Notes: generated by a model not told the origin, from the letters alone. DNA of 60,298 nt from Brachybacterium sp. UMB0905 (GCF_002871795.1 NZ_PNHL01000015.1:1-60298), one strand, 5' to 3'; shown: positions 8,403 to 17,038, counted from the stretch's first letter. A program made the numbers and translations.

Positions 8403-8416
8403 CTGAAACTGTTCAG
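8403..8416. promoter_or_regulatory. Small palindrome upstream of the LacI gene
   Basis: CTGAA and TTCAG arms are separated by four bases and lie 55-68 nt before the LacI start, where an autoregulatory operator would be expected. The weak palindrome makes this tentative. Confidence 0.3.
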
Positions 8417-8470
8417 CTGCGCAGGTGAGAAGGGATGCATCGGGCTCCGCACCGTGATGGGGTGGGGCAT

Positions 8471-9499
8471 ATGGGTCCCTCTGCACCGCGTGTCCGGCTG
8501 GCCGATGTGGCGCGTGCTGCCGGGGTGTCCTCAGCCGCGGCCTCGCTGGCGCTGAACGATCGGCCGGGGGTGAGCACCTCGACCCGGCGCCGGGTCCAGG
8601 CGGCCGCGCGGGAGCTCGGATACCGACGGATCGGGCGCGGCAGCGGACTGATCGGGGTGCTGCCCACGGACCTCGGGAATCCGTACCACACGGATGTGAT
8701 CGCCGGGATCGAGGAGTTCGCCGAACGGGCGGGACTGGGAGTGGTCATCGCGCATGGTCGGCGCGACCGGGAGCATCTCGAACGGCAGCTGAAGCGGCTG
8801 CTGGACCTGGGGGTGGACGGGGTCATCGCGGTGACCACGTGGCTGAGCCCGGCCGCGCTCGAGCAGGCCGGTGACCTCGTGCCCACGGTCGTGATCGGGA
8901 GGATGCAGGACACCGTGCCGGGAACCGACACGGTGCGCGGGCGCGACGGCGAGGGGGCGGCCCTCGCGGTGCGTCACCTGGTCACGAGCGGCCACCGCCG
9001 TCTCGCGCACGTCACCCTGTCCACACGGCCCGGCCCAGCCCAGCGCCGGGCCGGGTTTTTGGCCGCGGCCGAGCAGATGGGGCTGCGTGAGCAGGTACAG
9101 GTGGTGGGGCCGGAAGAGTTCGAGGAGGGGGTCGACCTGCTGCTGCGTGCCCTACGGCGGGGCGACCCCGATGCCGTCACCGGGGTGTTCGCCGCCAACG
9201 ACATCACGGCCGTGCGGGTACTGCACCGCGCGGCCGACGCCGGGGTCGCGGTGCCGGAGCAGCTGAGCATCATCGGCTACGACTCCTCGGCCGTGGCGCT
9301 GACCGTGCGCCCGCACCTGAGCAGCGTCAACCAGCCACGGCAGGAGATGGGCCGGGTGGCCGCGCGGATGCTCGTGGAGCGGATGGAGGGGCGCACGAGC
9401 GACGCCATCAGCGACGTGGAACCGGTGCTGCACCTGCGCGAGTCCACCGGGACCGGGCCGGCGCTGCGGGCGTCGGTTCCACGAACGGCACTCTCCTGA
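8471..9499 (+). CDS. LacI-family transcriptional regulator
   Basis: A 342-residue LacI/GalR regulator. The N-terminal helix-turn-helix (VRLADVARAAGVSSAAASLA, then NDRPGVSTSTRRRVQAAARELGY) is followed by a periplasmic-binding-protein-like effector domain (GLIGVLPTDLGNPYHTDVIA, GVFAANDITAVRVLHRA, LSIIGYDSS). The ATG after gggtggggcat is preferred because it places the HTH at residue 10; an upstream ATG at 8435 directly abuts gaaggg. Divergent from the double-HAD and ECF genes, which it may control (inference). Confidence 0.88.
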   Translation: MGPSAPRVRLADVARAAGVSSAAASLALNDRPGVSTSTRRRVQAAARELGYRRIGRGSGLIGVLPTDLGNPYHTDVIAGIEEFAERAGLGVVIAHGRRDREHLERQLKRLLDLGVDGVIAVTTWLSPAALEQAGDLVPTVVIGRMQDTVPGTDTVRGRDGEGAALAVRHLVTSGHRRLAHVTLSTRPGPAQRRAGFLAAAEQMGLREQVQVVGPEEFEEGVDLLLRALRRGDPDAVTGVFAANDITAVRVLHRAADAGVAVPEQLSIIGYDSSAVALTVRPHLSSVNQPRQEMGRVAARMLVERMEGRTSDAISDVEPVLHLRESTGTGPALRASVPRTALS

Positions 9500-9531
9500 C
9501 CGGTCGCGTGCCATATGCAGGCGGCCGGTCA
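9497..9531 (+). terminator. Hairpin overlapping the LacI stop codon
   Basis: TGACCGG and CCGGTCA arms form a 7-bp stem beginning at the stop codon itself, with an inner CGC/GCG extension. No T-run follows. Plausible as a weak terminator. Confidence 0.4.
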
Positions 9532-9714
9532 CCTGAGTACCGTCCGTGGACGTGACCGCTCGGGCACCGGGGCGAAGTCCGAGCAGGTCGGCGGGATATC
9601 GGACGGCTCGGCCTGCCGCCGCCTCGCTGCGGGCCCACCGATGTGACCTGCGCCCGACGGGTTCGCGCGCACCTGGCGCGTCAGGTAGGCTGTTCAGTGC
9701 TCTCATCGAGCGCT

Positions 9715-9799
9715 GGAGGATTCGCCTAGCGGCCTATGGCGCACGCCTGGAACGCGTGTTGGGTTAACGCCCTCGGGGGTTCAAATCCCCCATCCTCCG
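9715..9799 (+). tRNA. tRNA-Ser (GGA anticodon)
   Basis: The acceptor strands GGAGGAT and ATCCTCC pair perfectly. The anticodon stem CACGC/GCGTG encloses the loop CTGGAAC with anticodon GGA (serine UCC/UCU). A long class II variable arm follows (ttgggttaacgccctc), then the T arm GGGGG-TTCAAAT-CCCCC. The 3' CCA is not encoded. Length 85 nt. Confidence 0.95.
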
Positions 9800-9999
9800 C
9801 CGATTTTCGGCCCCTGACCTTCGGCTTCGCTGCAGGGCAGGGGTCGATTCGCGTGCGGGCACCGATGCCATCTCGCAACCTGCCCCGCCCTCCCTTCCTG
9901 GTCAGGGGTCGATATCCTGCCGGAGCAACGGCGATGAAGCGGCCGCGCGGCACGAGTGCACGTGAGCGCGGCATGAGTGCACAGGCGGGAGGGGATGGC

Positions 10000-11013
10000 A
10001 TGAGCAACAGCGGATGGGGCCCGCCTCCCGCGCCGCCCCGTCGGCCCTGGGCGCTGATCACCGTTGCGGCCGGCTGCATCCTCGCGCTGCTGCTCGCCGT
10101 GGTCGGCGGTGTGGGTGTGCTGGTGCTGCGGGAGACCGCGGCCACCACCGCCGGGGAGACGAGCACCACCACGTCCGCGGATGCCCCATCACCGAGCCCG
10201 ACCACCACGCCGCCCACGCCGGAGCCTCCCGCGGAGCCGTTCCATGTGCTGCGGCGCGGCGAGGATCCCCCGGAAGATCTCGAGACGCTGTGGGCGGCGA
10301 TGGCGGACAATCCCCTGACCCAGGGGGACCTGCCCGGCTCCTCCACGTGCGAGCTGCCCGACACCCCTGTTGATGCAGACCTCGAGCAGGTCCAGGAGCT
10401 CGCCACGGCGGCAGCCTCCTGCCTGAACCGCATCTATTCCTCCGCCGCCTCGGACCGCGGCCTGCGCTGGGCACCAGCTCGTGTGGTGGTCACCAAGCAA
10501 GGCGAGCGCCCCGCCTCGGAATGCGACTGGGGCGAGGGCGAGGACAGCGACCGCACCATGGTGTGCATGATCGATGCGACGATCAGCTTCCCGCTCGGCG
10601 CGGATCTGGGCGTCGATGACGTGTCCGATGAGGACTATCCGGCCCTCGTGCTGTGGAGCATCGCGGCGCATTTCCCCGCGCTCTTCATGTTCACCTCCAC
10701 CCTGGCCTACTACTACTTTGACCTTGTGGATGCTGAGGGGGAGGACAGCGAGAAGGGTCAGGAGGCGATGCGCCGGTACACGAGCCAGTCAGTGTGCCTG
10801 GCCTCGCTCGCGGTGGATCGTCTGCCGCGCGAGGTCCGCCCCTCCCCGGACCTGCGCTCGGCACTGGAAGACCCTGCGACCTGGGATCCGGACCGGAGCA
10901 CCACAGTCCTCGCCCCGGAATCACGGGCACGATGGATCAGCAAGGGTTTCGGGGGCGAGGGAAAGCTCAGCACCTGCAACAGCTGGTCCGCCCCCGCGGA
11001 GCAGGTGGCCTGA
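10000..11013 (+). CDS. Membrane-anchored, apparently inactive neutral zinc metallopeptidase-like protein
   Basis: A 337-residue protein: short Pro-rich cytoplasmic N-terminus, one transmembrane helix (about residues 17-43), a Thr/Pro-rich linker (45-80), then an extracellular domain with six cysteines (117, 141, 175, 189, 266, 326). Residues 185-270 match the layout of the YpfJ-like neutral zinc metallopeptidase fold: a strand after the cysteine pair, a helix where HExxH would be, and RRYTSQSVCLAS where RRxELQADCxAG is expected. The zinc ligands are absent (WSIAAHFPA), so it is probably a pseudoenzyme. The ATG follows ggaggggatggc. A TATCCT -10-like hexamer lies at 9913. It is paralogous to the gene about 400 nt downstream. 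Confidence 0.75.
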   Translation: MSNSGWGPPPAPPRRPWALITVAAGCILALLLAVVGGVGVLVLRETAATTAGETSTTTSADAPSPSPTTTPPTPEPPAEPFHVLRRGEDPPEDLETLWAAMADNPLTQGDLPGSSTCELPDTPVDADLEQVQELATAAASCLNRIYSSAASDRGLRWAPARVVVTKQGERPASECDWGEGEDSDRTMVCMIDATISFPLGADLGVDDVSDEDYPALVLWSIAAHFPALFMFTSTLAYYYFDLVDAEGEDSEKGQEAMRRYTSQSVCLASLAVDRLPREVRPSPDLRSALEDPATWDPDRSTTVLAPESRARWISKGFGGEGKLSTCNSWSAPAEQVA

Positions 11014-11217
11014 GGGGTGCGGCCCCGTCGGCCCTACCCCCGGACCCCCGACGACTGGTGCGTCACCCAGATGCTCAGCTGCGCGCCCGTCAGCCCCGTC
11101 GGTCCCCGATCCGGGTGTGTCACCGACCTGTGACCATCGCGGCGCACGTCCGCTCCCGCCGCTATGACCAGCGGGATATCCTTCCCTCAGGTCGTGGGCC
11201 GACGGGGAGGGGACAGC

Positions 11218-11349
11218 GTGAGCAGCAACGGGTATAGGCCGCAGTCGGGTGGCCCGCCGCGGGCCTGCGGGATCGGCACGGGCCTGGATTCTGGCAGCGA
11301 GACGAGCGCCTGTACCACCTGGACCGCTCCGGCCGAGCAGACCACCTGA
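11218..11349 (+). pseudogene. Internally deleted third copy of the pseudopeptidase paralog
   Basis: A 43-codon frame starts at GTG after ggggaggggacagc, the same ribosome-binding context as the upstream paralog. Its N-terminus (SSNGYRPQSGGPP) resembles MSNSGWGPPPAPP of that paralog. Its C-terminus (ACTTWTAPAEQTT) matches the endings TCNSWSAPAEQVA and ECATWSADAEQVS of both neighbours. The transmembrane helix and most of the extracellular domain are missing, so this is best read as a head-to-tail remnant after a large internal deletion. A TATCCT -10-like hexamer (11177-11182) also parallels the upstream gene. Confidence 0.65.
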
Positions 11350-11404
11350 CGAGCACCGAGCTGACGCCCCCGCACCGCATCTCACCGGCCGCAGGAGCAG
11401 GAGG

Positions 11405-13249
11405 ATGATGAACACCAGGCCCGACGGCGCCGCCGAGCATGAGGATCCCGCGGACGACGACACCGTCGTGCGGCCGAGTGCGGGCTATCACGCCGAGCCC
11501 GGAGCGGGTCGCGGCCTCGACGAGGACACCGTGGTGCGCGCACCCAGGACCGATGCCGGGAGCACCAGCGTCGCGCCGACGGACGATCCGACGCTCGAGC
11601 GTCCTGCACCGATCACCGATGGCGCCGGGGATCCCGACGGTGATCTGGAGCCGACGGTGCTGCGTCGGCGCGTGGATCTCGATCAGACGCTTGTGCTCGA
11701 CGAGTCCGCTTTCGCGCCCGATGAGGAGACGCTGCGCCGCCCGGCCAGCGCGCCGACCCCCGCCCCGGCGCCCGAGCCCGGGGACGGGTTCATCGACCAG
11801 GTGCCGCTGGGAGACCCCGGATCAGGAGCCCAGGCCTCGCCGCCGGCGATGGAGTTCCTCCATCCGAAGGAGCCGACGGAGGCTGCACCGGCGGAACAGG
11901 GGACGCCGTCGACGCCCGCCGAGCGCATGCCGGACACTGCGCCGATCCAGCGCTTCGACGTGCGGCCCCGCTTCGAGGTGCCGCAGACCCCGCCGGTGCT
12001 GCCGCCGCAGGAGGATCTGCCCACGGATGACACCCCGCCGTCGGCCTCGGCGCCGCCGCGCCCCGCGGCCTTAAGTCCCGGCGCTGCAGGCGCGGCCACC
12101 GGGGCTGTCGGCGGCGCGGGGTATGCCGGGGCGGGACCCTCCCCCGTCGGCCCTCAGTACTCCCCCGCCGGCCCGCCCAGCGCTGCCGGCCAGCACAGTC
12201 CCGTCAGCTCCGGCCCCACCCCAGCCTCACCAGCGCCATCGGCTGCCTCCCCATCGGCTCCCTCCCCCGCGTGGCCGCCCGGGGTGGATGCGACCGGCGG
12301 GCGGCGTCGGCCGCGGTTCCTCGTGCCGGCGCTCGCGGCGGGCTGCGTGCTGCTGCTGGTGCTGATGATCGGCGGCGGCCTGACCGCTGTGTATCTGCGC
12401 GGCGGGGAGCTCGGCGAACCGGTCGCCACCCAGGCCCCGTCGCAGGGACCCGCCGAGACGGAGCCCGGCGTGTGGGCGCCGCTCGGTGAGGGCACCGTGC
12501 CTGGGGGTGATGCCGCGGATCTGCGGCAGGTCCTCATCGAGAACCCGCTGGTGAGTGCACGGCTGCCGGTGCCCGCGCAGTGCCAGCTGCCGGAGGCGGA
12601 CGCGGGCTTGGTGCCCGCCGATGACCTGCCCACCTACCTCGAGGCGGGCATGGCGTGCCTGGCGACGACCTGGCGAGATGCGCTCGCAACCCAGGACGTG
12701 ACCCTGCCGAACCTCTCGGTGGAGGTGTTCACGGCTGATGCTCCGCCCGCGAACTCCGCTTGTCCCGCCGACCGTTTCACCGGTGATGCGCCCGTGGCCT
12801 GCACCGATGATGAGACCGTGTATTGGCCCGCCACCTGGGATCCGGGGTTCTCGAACGCCTCCGCGGAGGAGGTGCCGCAGCTGTACATGTGGCACCTGTC
12901 CTACTCCACCGCGATCCTGGTGATGAACGCGCTGAGCCTGGACGGCTACTACGCGGCGCTGCTGGTCGCGCTCGGCGATGACCAGGCCGGGGCAGAGGAG
13001 GCGCAGCGGCGCTACAACCTGCAGCTGTCCTGCATGGCCTCCGCCGCTGCGTTCCAGCTGCCGCAGGGGGTGCGGCCGACGGGCCGGGTCGAGCAGTTCG
13101 TCACCTCCGACGCCGCGCAGGCCGAACCGGCGAGCGCCGGTGACCCCTCGCGCCAGTCCCGGGCCGCGTGGGTTGGGGCCGGGCGCGATGCCCGCGGCTT
13201 CCTCAGCGAATGCGCGACCTGGAGCGCGGACGCCGAGCAGGTCAGCTGA
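11405..13249 (+). CDS. Membrane pseudopeptidase with a cytoplasmic acidic-Thr motif array
   Basis: A 614-residue paralog of the gene upstream. The long cytoplasmic part (1-300) contains six related motifs around Thr20, 42, 63, 84, 95 and 109 (DDDTVVRP, DEDTVVRAP, DDPTLERP, LEPTVLRR, LDQTLVLD, DEETLRRP), then a Pro/Ser/Ala-rich stretch. A transmembrane helix follows at about 306-330. The extracellular domain has six cysteines (393, 418, 453, 466, 543, 603) in the paralog's order. The peptidase-like core shows CTDDETVYWPATWD and RRYNLQLSCMASA but no HExxH (MWHLSYSTA instead). The Thr motifs resemble Ser/Thr-kinase sites bound by FHA domains (inference). The start is the first of two adjacent ATGs after aggagcaggagg. 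Confidence 0.75.
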   Translation: MMNTRPDGAAEHEDPADDDTVVRPSAGYHAEPGAGRGLDEDTVVRAPRTDAGSTSVAPTDDPTLERPAPITDGAGDPDGDLEPTVLRRRVDLDQTLVLDESAFAPDEETLRRPASAPTPAPAPEPGDGFIDQVPLGDPGSGAQASPPAMEFLHPKEPTEAAPAEQGTPSTPAERMPDTAPIQRFDVRPRFEVPQTPPVLPPQEDLPTDDTPPSASAPPRPAALSPGAAGAATGAVGGAGYAGAGPSPVGPQYSPAGPPSAAGQHSPVSSGPTPASPAPSAASPSAPSPAWPPGVDATGGRRRPRFLVPALAAGCVLLLVLMIGGGLTAVYLRGGELGEPVATQAPSQGPAETEPGVWAPLGEGTVPGGDAADLRQVLIENPLVSARLPVPAQCQLPEADAGLVPADDLPTYLEAGMACLATTWRDALATQDVTLPNLSVEVFTADAPPANSACPADRFTGDAPVACTDDETVYWPATWDPGFSNASAEEVPQLYMWHLSYSTAILVMNALSLDGYYAALLVALGDDQAGAEEAQRRYNLQLSCMASAAAFQLPQGVRPTGRVEQFVTSDAAQAEPASAGDPSRQSRAAWVGAGRDARGFLSECATWSADAEQVS

Positions 13250-13272
13250 CCCGCCCGGCGCCCGCCGCGCAG

Positions 13273-13302
13273 CTCAGCCCAGCTGCGCTCAGCCCAGCTG
13301 CG
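13273..13302. repeat. 15-bp tandem duplication over the S9 peptidase stop codon
   Basis: Two perfect copies of ctcagcccagctgcg lie head to tail. On the minus strand each reads in frame as Ala-Gln-Leu-Gly-stop, so the gene's last codons and its stop are duplicated immediately downstream. Confidence 0.75.
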
Positions 13303-15358
13303 CCGAGCGCTCCGGGGCCTCGCCCTTCACATGCTCGTCGAGGAAGCCGATGAAGGTCTCGTACCAGACCTGCGCGTTGCCGCGGCCCATGATCCAGTGG
13401 CCCTCATCAGGGAAGTACAGGTAGCGGTGACGGGTGCGGCCCTGCTCATCCCGCGGCGTGGCGGAGAAGGTGTTGAGGTCGTACCACAGGGCGTGACCCT
13501 GGGCGATCGGCACCCGATAGTCCTTGTCACCGTGGATGACGAGCATCGGCACCACGATGTCGCGCACGAACTCCTTGGGGTTGTACTGCGGGTTCTGGCG
13601 GCGCATCGGCCGCTCCCAGGCCGCGTTGTCGGTGGTCGAGCCCATCGTCGCGGTGTCCCACAGGGAGGCGTGGGTGACGATGCAGCGGAAGCGGTCGCCG
13701 GTGTGTCCGGCCACCCAGTTGGCCATGTACCCGCCGTAGGAGCCACCCGCGAAAGCCGTGCGGTCCGCGTCGATGTCCGCGCGGCCGATGGTCGCATCGG
13801 TCAGCGCCATGATGTCGGTGAACGGCGCGCCGCCCAGCTCATGCTGCCCGCGATCGATCATCGCCTGCCCATAGCCGGTGGAGATCGCCGGATCCGGCAG
13901 CAGCACCGCATAGCCCGCATCGACGAAGGGGCTGGGGTTCCAGCGGTAGGTCCAGGCGTTCCACGACCCCCACGGGCCGCCGTGCGCGAACACGACCAGC
14001 GGATGCGGGCCCTCCCCGTCAGGCAGGCGCAGCCAGGCGCGCACCTCGGTGCCATCGGCGCCGTGGGCGGTGACCTCGGTGAGCTGCCCGGGGGCGTCGA
14101 GCTCATCGGCAGGGTTCGGCAGCGCGGTGACGGTGCCGGTGGCGGGGGAGATCCGCACCGGATGCGGCGCCACGGTGATGCCGGAGGCGCTTGCGACGAG
14201 CTGCTCCCCGGCCACCTGCAGGTCGGAGAAGGTCAGCTGCTGCTCGAGCCCGCCGGCGAGGCGCCGCGGCGCCGGGTCGGTGAGGCCGCCGATCCACACC
14301 GAGCCGCGGCCGTGGTCATCGCCGGTGGCCACGAGCGTCGCATCGTCCAGCCAGTCGATGTCCAGCCAGTCGTCGGCCTCGGGCCACACCGTGGTGGTCG
14401 CACCGGTCGTGAGATCGAGCATCTCGGTGGAGGAGGAGAGGGTGGCTTCCTCGGTCCAGGTGCGGGAGCGGCCGATCAGGGCACGGGACCCGTCGGGGCT
14501 GAACGGGCCGGGATAGTGCTGGGTCTCGGCTGTCGCCTCGCGCAGCAGCCGCGGCTCCTGCTCGCCGGTGAGGTCCAGCAGGTAAAGGTCCGCGACGGCC
14601 AGCAGGTCATGGCGGGAATCTGACATCGCAACCAGCGCCCGGGTGCCAGCGCGGTCCACGCTCCAGGCCACCAGGCGGCCGGGCGGCATGGGGATGTGGC
14701 GGAAGTGCAGGACCTGGCGGCGCGGGGTGTCGTCCTCGGCGTCCGACGGGGCGGTGTCGGTGGTGTCGGGGTCCGGGACGCCCGGGGGCAGGGTCGGCTT
14801 GGCGGCCATGAGGTCGTCGGGCAGCTCGGCGATCGCGAGGACAGGGCGGGCCGGGCCGAGGTCATGGTCCCAGTAGCGGGTAGGGAAGGCATCGTGCAGC
14901 GCGGCGGTGACCTTGGCCTGCTTGCGCTCCTTCGAGAGCTTCGCGTGCTCGACCTCATCGCTGGCCTGGGAGTGGACCTGGAGCTCCGTGACCAGCAGGT
15001 TCCCGGCAAGCTCGAGGCGGCCGAAGCCACCGGGACGGGCGGCGAGCTCACGGGCCTCACCACGCACGGGCAGCGCCCACAGCTGCGCATCGTCGGCCTC
15101 CTCGCCGTCCTCCCCCACGCGCTTGGCGGTGAAGAAGGTGGTGCCGTCCTCCGCGGCGGCGACCGCGCCGATGGAGGCTGCGCCGCGGGTCAGCGGGAGG
15201 ATCCGGTCATCCTCGAGCTCCACAAGGGCGGTGCGGTAGGCGGTGCCCTTGGCGTCCGGCCGACTGACTGTGGCGAGGATCCTGCCTCCCCTCGTGGTGG
15301 TCAGGCCGCCCAGGCGGGCCGCGTCCAGCAGGGTCTCGATGCTCGTCGCTGACGTCAT
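13289..15358 (-). CDS. S9-family prolyl oligopeptidase-like peptidase
   Basis: A 689-residue serine peptidase: an N-terminal β-propeller-like region (to about residue 420), then an α/β-hydrolase domain. The nucleophile is Ser540 in FAGGSYGGY, the catalytic Asp lies in VIHGDKDYRVP and the His in FPDEGHWIMG. HGGPWGSW supplies the oxyanion-hole segment. S9 enzymes cleave short peptides, and no signal peptide is visible, so it is probably cytoplasmic. The ATG after ggatggggttcc is chosen; in-frame ATGs upstream would add up to 19 residues. It converges on the pseudopeptidase gene. Its last codons and stop are tandemly duplicated. Confidence 0.9.
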   Translation of the reverse strand: MTSATSIETLLDAARLGGLTTTRGGRILATVSRPDAKGTAYRTALVELEDDRILPLTRGAASIGAVAAAEDGTTFFTAKRVGEDGEEADDAQLWALPVRGEARELAARPGGFGRLELAGNLLVTELQVHSQASDEVEHAKLSKERKQAKVTAALHDAFPTRYWDHDLGPARPVLAIAELPDDLMAAKPTLPPGVPDPDTTDTAPSDAEDDTPRRQVLHFRHIPMPPGRLVAWSVDRAGTRALVAMSDSRHDLLAVADLYLLDLTGEQEPRLLREATAETQHYPGPFSPDGSRALIGRSRTWTEEATLSSSTEMLDLTTGATTTVWPEADDWLDIDWLDDATLVATGDDHGRGSVWIGGLTDPAPRRLAGGLEQQLTFSDLQVAGEQLVASASGITVAPHPVRISPATGTVTALPNPADELDAPGQLTEVTAHGADGTEVRAWLRLPDGEGPHPLVVFAHGGPWGSWNAWTYRWNPSPFVDAGYAVLLPDPAISTGYGQAMIDRGQHELGGAPFTDIMALTDATIGRADIDADRTAFAGGSYGGYMANWVAGHTGDRFRCIVTHASLWDTATMGSTTDNAAWERPMRRQNPQYNPKEFVRDIVVPMLVIHGDKDYRVPIAQGHALWYDLNTFSATPRDEQGRTRHRYLYFPDEGHWIMGRGNAQVWYETFIGFLDEHVKGEAPERSAQLG

Positions 15359-15868
15359 GGAACCCCATCCTGCCATCCGTCGGGCGTGCTCGTGCCCGGT
15401 GGGCCGTGCCCGCACCGGCGGGCCCGTCGGCGGCCCCGCGGCCCGCGCCGCCCACGCCTGTTGACCCAGCGGCCCCGCCCCTCACCCTCGCGTCACAGCC
15501 CCTTGCCCTCGCTTCACATATCGTTTACTATTTAACTATCTACATCGTGGCAGGCTTGCACCAGAACAGTCGCAGGCCCACGCCACCCGCCGCGGCCCCG
15601 TCGGCACCACCCCGTCGGCCCCGCCTAGAGCCAGACCCTACGGCCCCAGCCGGTACCACGCCCCGTCGGACCCGACAGGAGCCGGATCCCACCAAGCCCC
15701 GGGAACCTGGTCCCATCGGATCCCAGGATCTGGCCCCACCGGGCCCCGGGGATCTGGCCCCACCGGTTCACCGGGCCCCTGGGACCTGGCCCCGCCGGAT
15801 CCGTCGGCCTTCGGGAACATGGACCGCCGACCCAGCCCCGCGGCGGTGCGAGCATCGAGGAGCACAGC
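15359..15868. other. Non-coding gap with an AT-rich island and degenerate repeats
   Basis: I see no convincing gene in this 510-nt divergent spacer. At 15513-15545 an AT-rich island stands out in GC-rich surroundings (ttcaca, 18 nt, tatcta), possibly a promoter for the downstream flavin monooxygenase. From about 15590 to 15830 the sequence is a degenerate run of gatctggccccaccgg-like and ccccgtcggc-like units, without clean periodicity. If the island is the promoter, the leader would be about 320 nt and contain these repeats. Confidence 0.4.
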
Positions 15869-17038
15869 ATGCAGTTCGGAATCTTCTCCATCGCCGACAT
15901 CACGCCCGATGTCGCGACCGGCAATGTCCCCACTGAGCAGGAGCGCCTGCGCGGCATCGTCGAGCAGGCCAAGCTCGCCGAGCAGGTGGGCCTGGACGTC
16001 TTTGCGATCGGTGAGCACCACAACCCACCGTTCGTGACGTCCTCCCCCACCACGACGCTCGCGTACATCGGCGCGCAGACCGAAAAGATCATCCTGTCCA
16101 CCGCGACCACGCTGATCACCACCAATGATCCGGTGAAGATCGCGGAGGACTACGCGATGCTGCAGCACCTCACGGGGGGCCGCGTGGATCTCGTGATGGG
16201 GCGCGGCAACACCGGGCCGGTCTACCCGTGGTTCGGGCAGGACATCCGCAAGGGCATCGAGATCGCGATCGAGAACTACGAGCTGCTGCATCGGCTGTGG
16301 CGCGAGGATGTCGTGGACTGGAAGGGACAGTTCCGCACGCCGCTGCAGCAGTTCACCTCCACGCCGCGGCCGCTGGATGGGGTGCCGCCGTTCGTGTGGC
16401 ACGGCTCGATCCGCTCCCCGCAGATCGCTGAGCAGGCCGCCTATTACGGCGACGGTTTCCTGCACAACAACATCTTCTGGCCGATGAGCCACACCAAGCA
16501 GATGGTGCAGCTGTACCGCGAGCGCTTCGAGCACTATGGCCACGGCACCGCCGCGCAGGCGATCGTCGGGCTCGGCGGCCAGGCGTTCATGCGCAAGAGC
16601 AGCCAGGATGCGTGGACCGAGTTCCGCCCCTACTTCGACGCGGCCCCGGTGTACGGCGGCGGGCCGTCGATGGAGGAGTTCACGCAGATGACGCCGCTGA
16701 CCGTCGGCTCCCCGGAACAAGTGGTGGAGCGCTACCTGACGATGGCCGACCATGTGGGCGACTACCAGCGGCAGATGTTCCTCATGGACCATGCGGGGCT
16801 GCCGCTGAAGACGGTGCTGGAGCAGATCGAGCTGCTGGGCACCGAGGTGGTGCCGGTGCTGCGCAAGGAGCTCGATGCGCGTCGGCCGGCCGATGTGCCG
16901 GATGCCCCCACGCATGCCTCGCTGGTCGCACAGAAGGAGACGCGGGACGGGGTGTTCGATCCGACGTACCGCTTCCACACGGGCGACAACTGGACGGGCC
17001 TGCGCGCGGAGGATCGGGCGGAGAATAGGGCCTCATGA
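15869..17038 (+). CDS. LLM-class flavin-dependent monooxygenase (CE1758 type)
   Basis: A 389-residue luciferase-like TIM-barrel flavoprotein (MQFGIFSIADITPD; VGLDVFAIGEHHNPPFVTSS; LSTATTLITTNDPVKIAEDY; GGRVDLVMGRGNTGPVYPWF). The His-His-containing EHHNPPF segment and the long C-terminal extension fit the CE1758 subgroup. These enzymes oxidise substrates with O2 and reduced FMN supplied by a partner reductase; the substrate is unknown. The ATG has gaggag 6 nt upstream. The stop overlaps the reductase start (ATGA), consistent with coupled synthesis. Confidence 0.88.
   Translation: MQFGIFSIADITPDVATGNVPTEQERLRGIVEQAKLAEQVGLDVFAIGEHHNPPFVTSSPTTTLAYIGAQTEKIILSTATTLITTNDPVKIAEDYAMLQHLTGGRVDLVMGRGNTGPVYPWFGQDIRKGIEIAIENYELLHRLWREDVVDWKGQFRTPLQQFTSTPRPLDGVPPFVWHGSIRSPQIAEQAAYYGDGFLHNNIFWPMSHTKQMVQLYRERFEHYGHGTAAQAIVGLGGQAFMRKSSQDAWTEFRPYFDAAPVYGGGPSMEEFTQMTPLTVGSPEQVVERYLTMADHVGDYQRQMFLMDHAGLPLKTVLEQIELLGTEVVPVLRKELDARRPADVPDAPTHASLVAQKETRDGVFDPTYRFHTGDNWTGLRAEDRAENRAS

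Noticed and set aside
6244..8406. 720-residue plus-strand frame opposite the double HAD gene
   Set aside because: Gly/Val/Ala-rich antisense shadow without motifs.
9715..9799. Integration of a genomic island at the tRNA-Ser gene
   Set aside because: No integrase or direct repeat of the tRNA 3' end was seen downstream in the window.
9736..9999. N-terminal extension of the first pseudopeptidase gene
   Set aside because: It would overlap the tRNA-Ser gene; a good ribosome-binding site supports the start at 10000.
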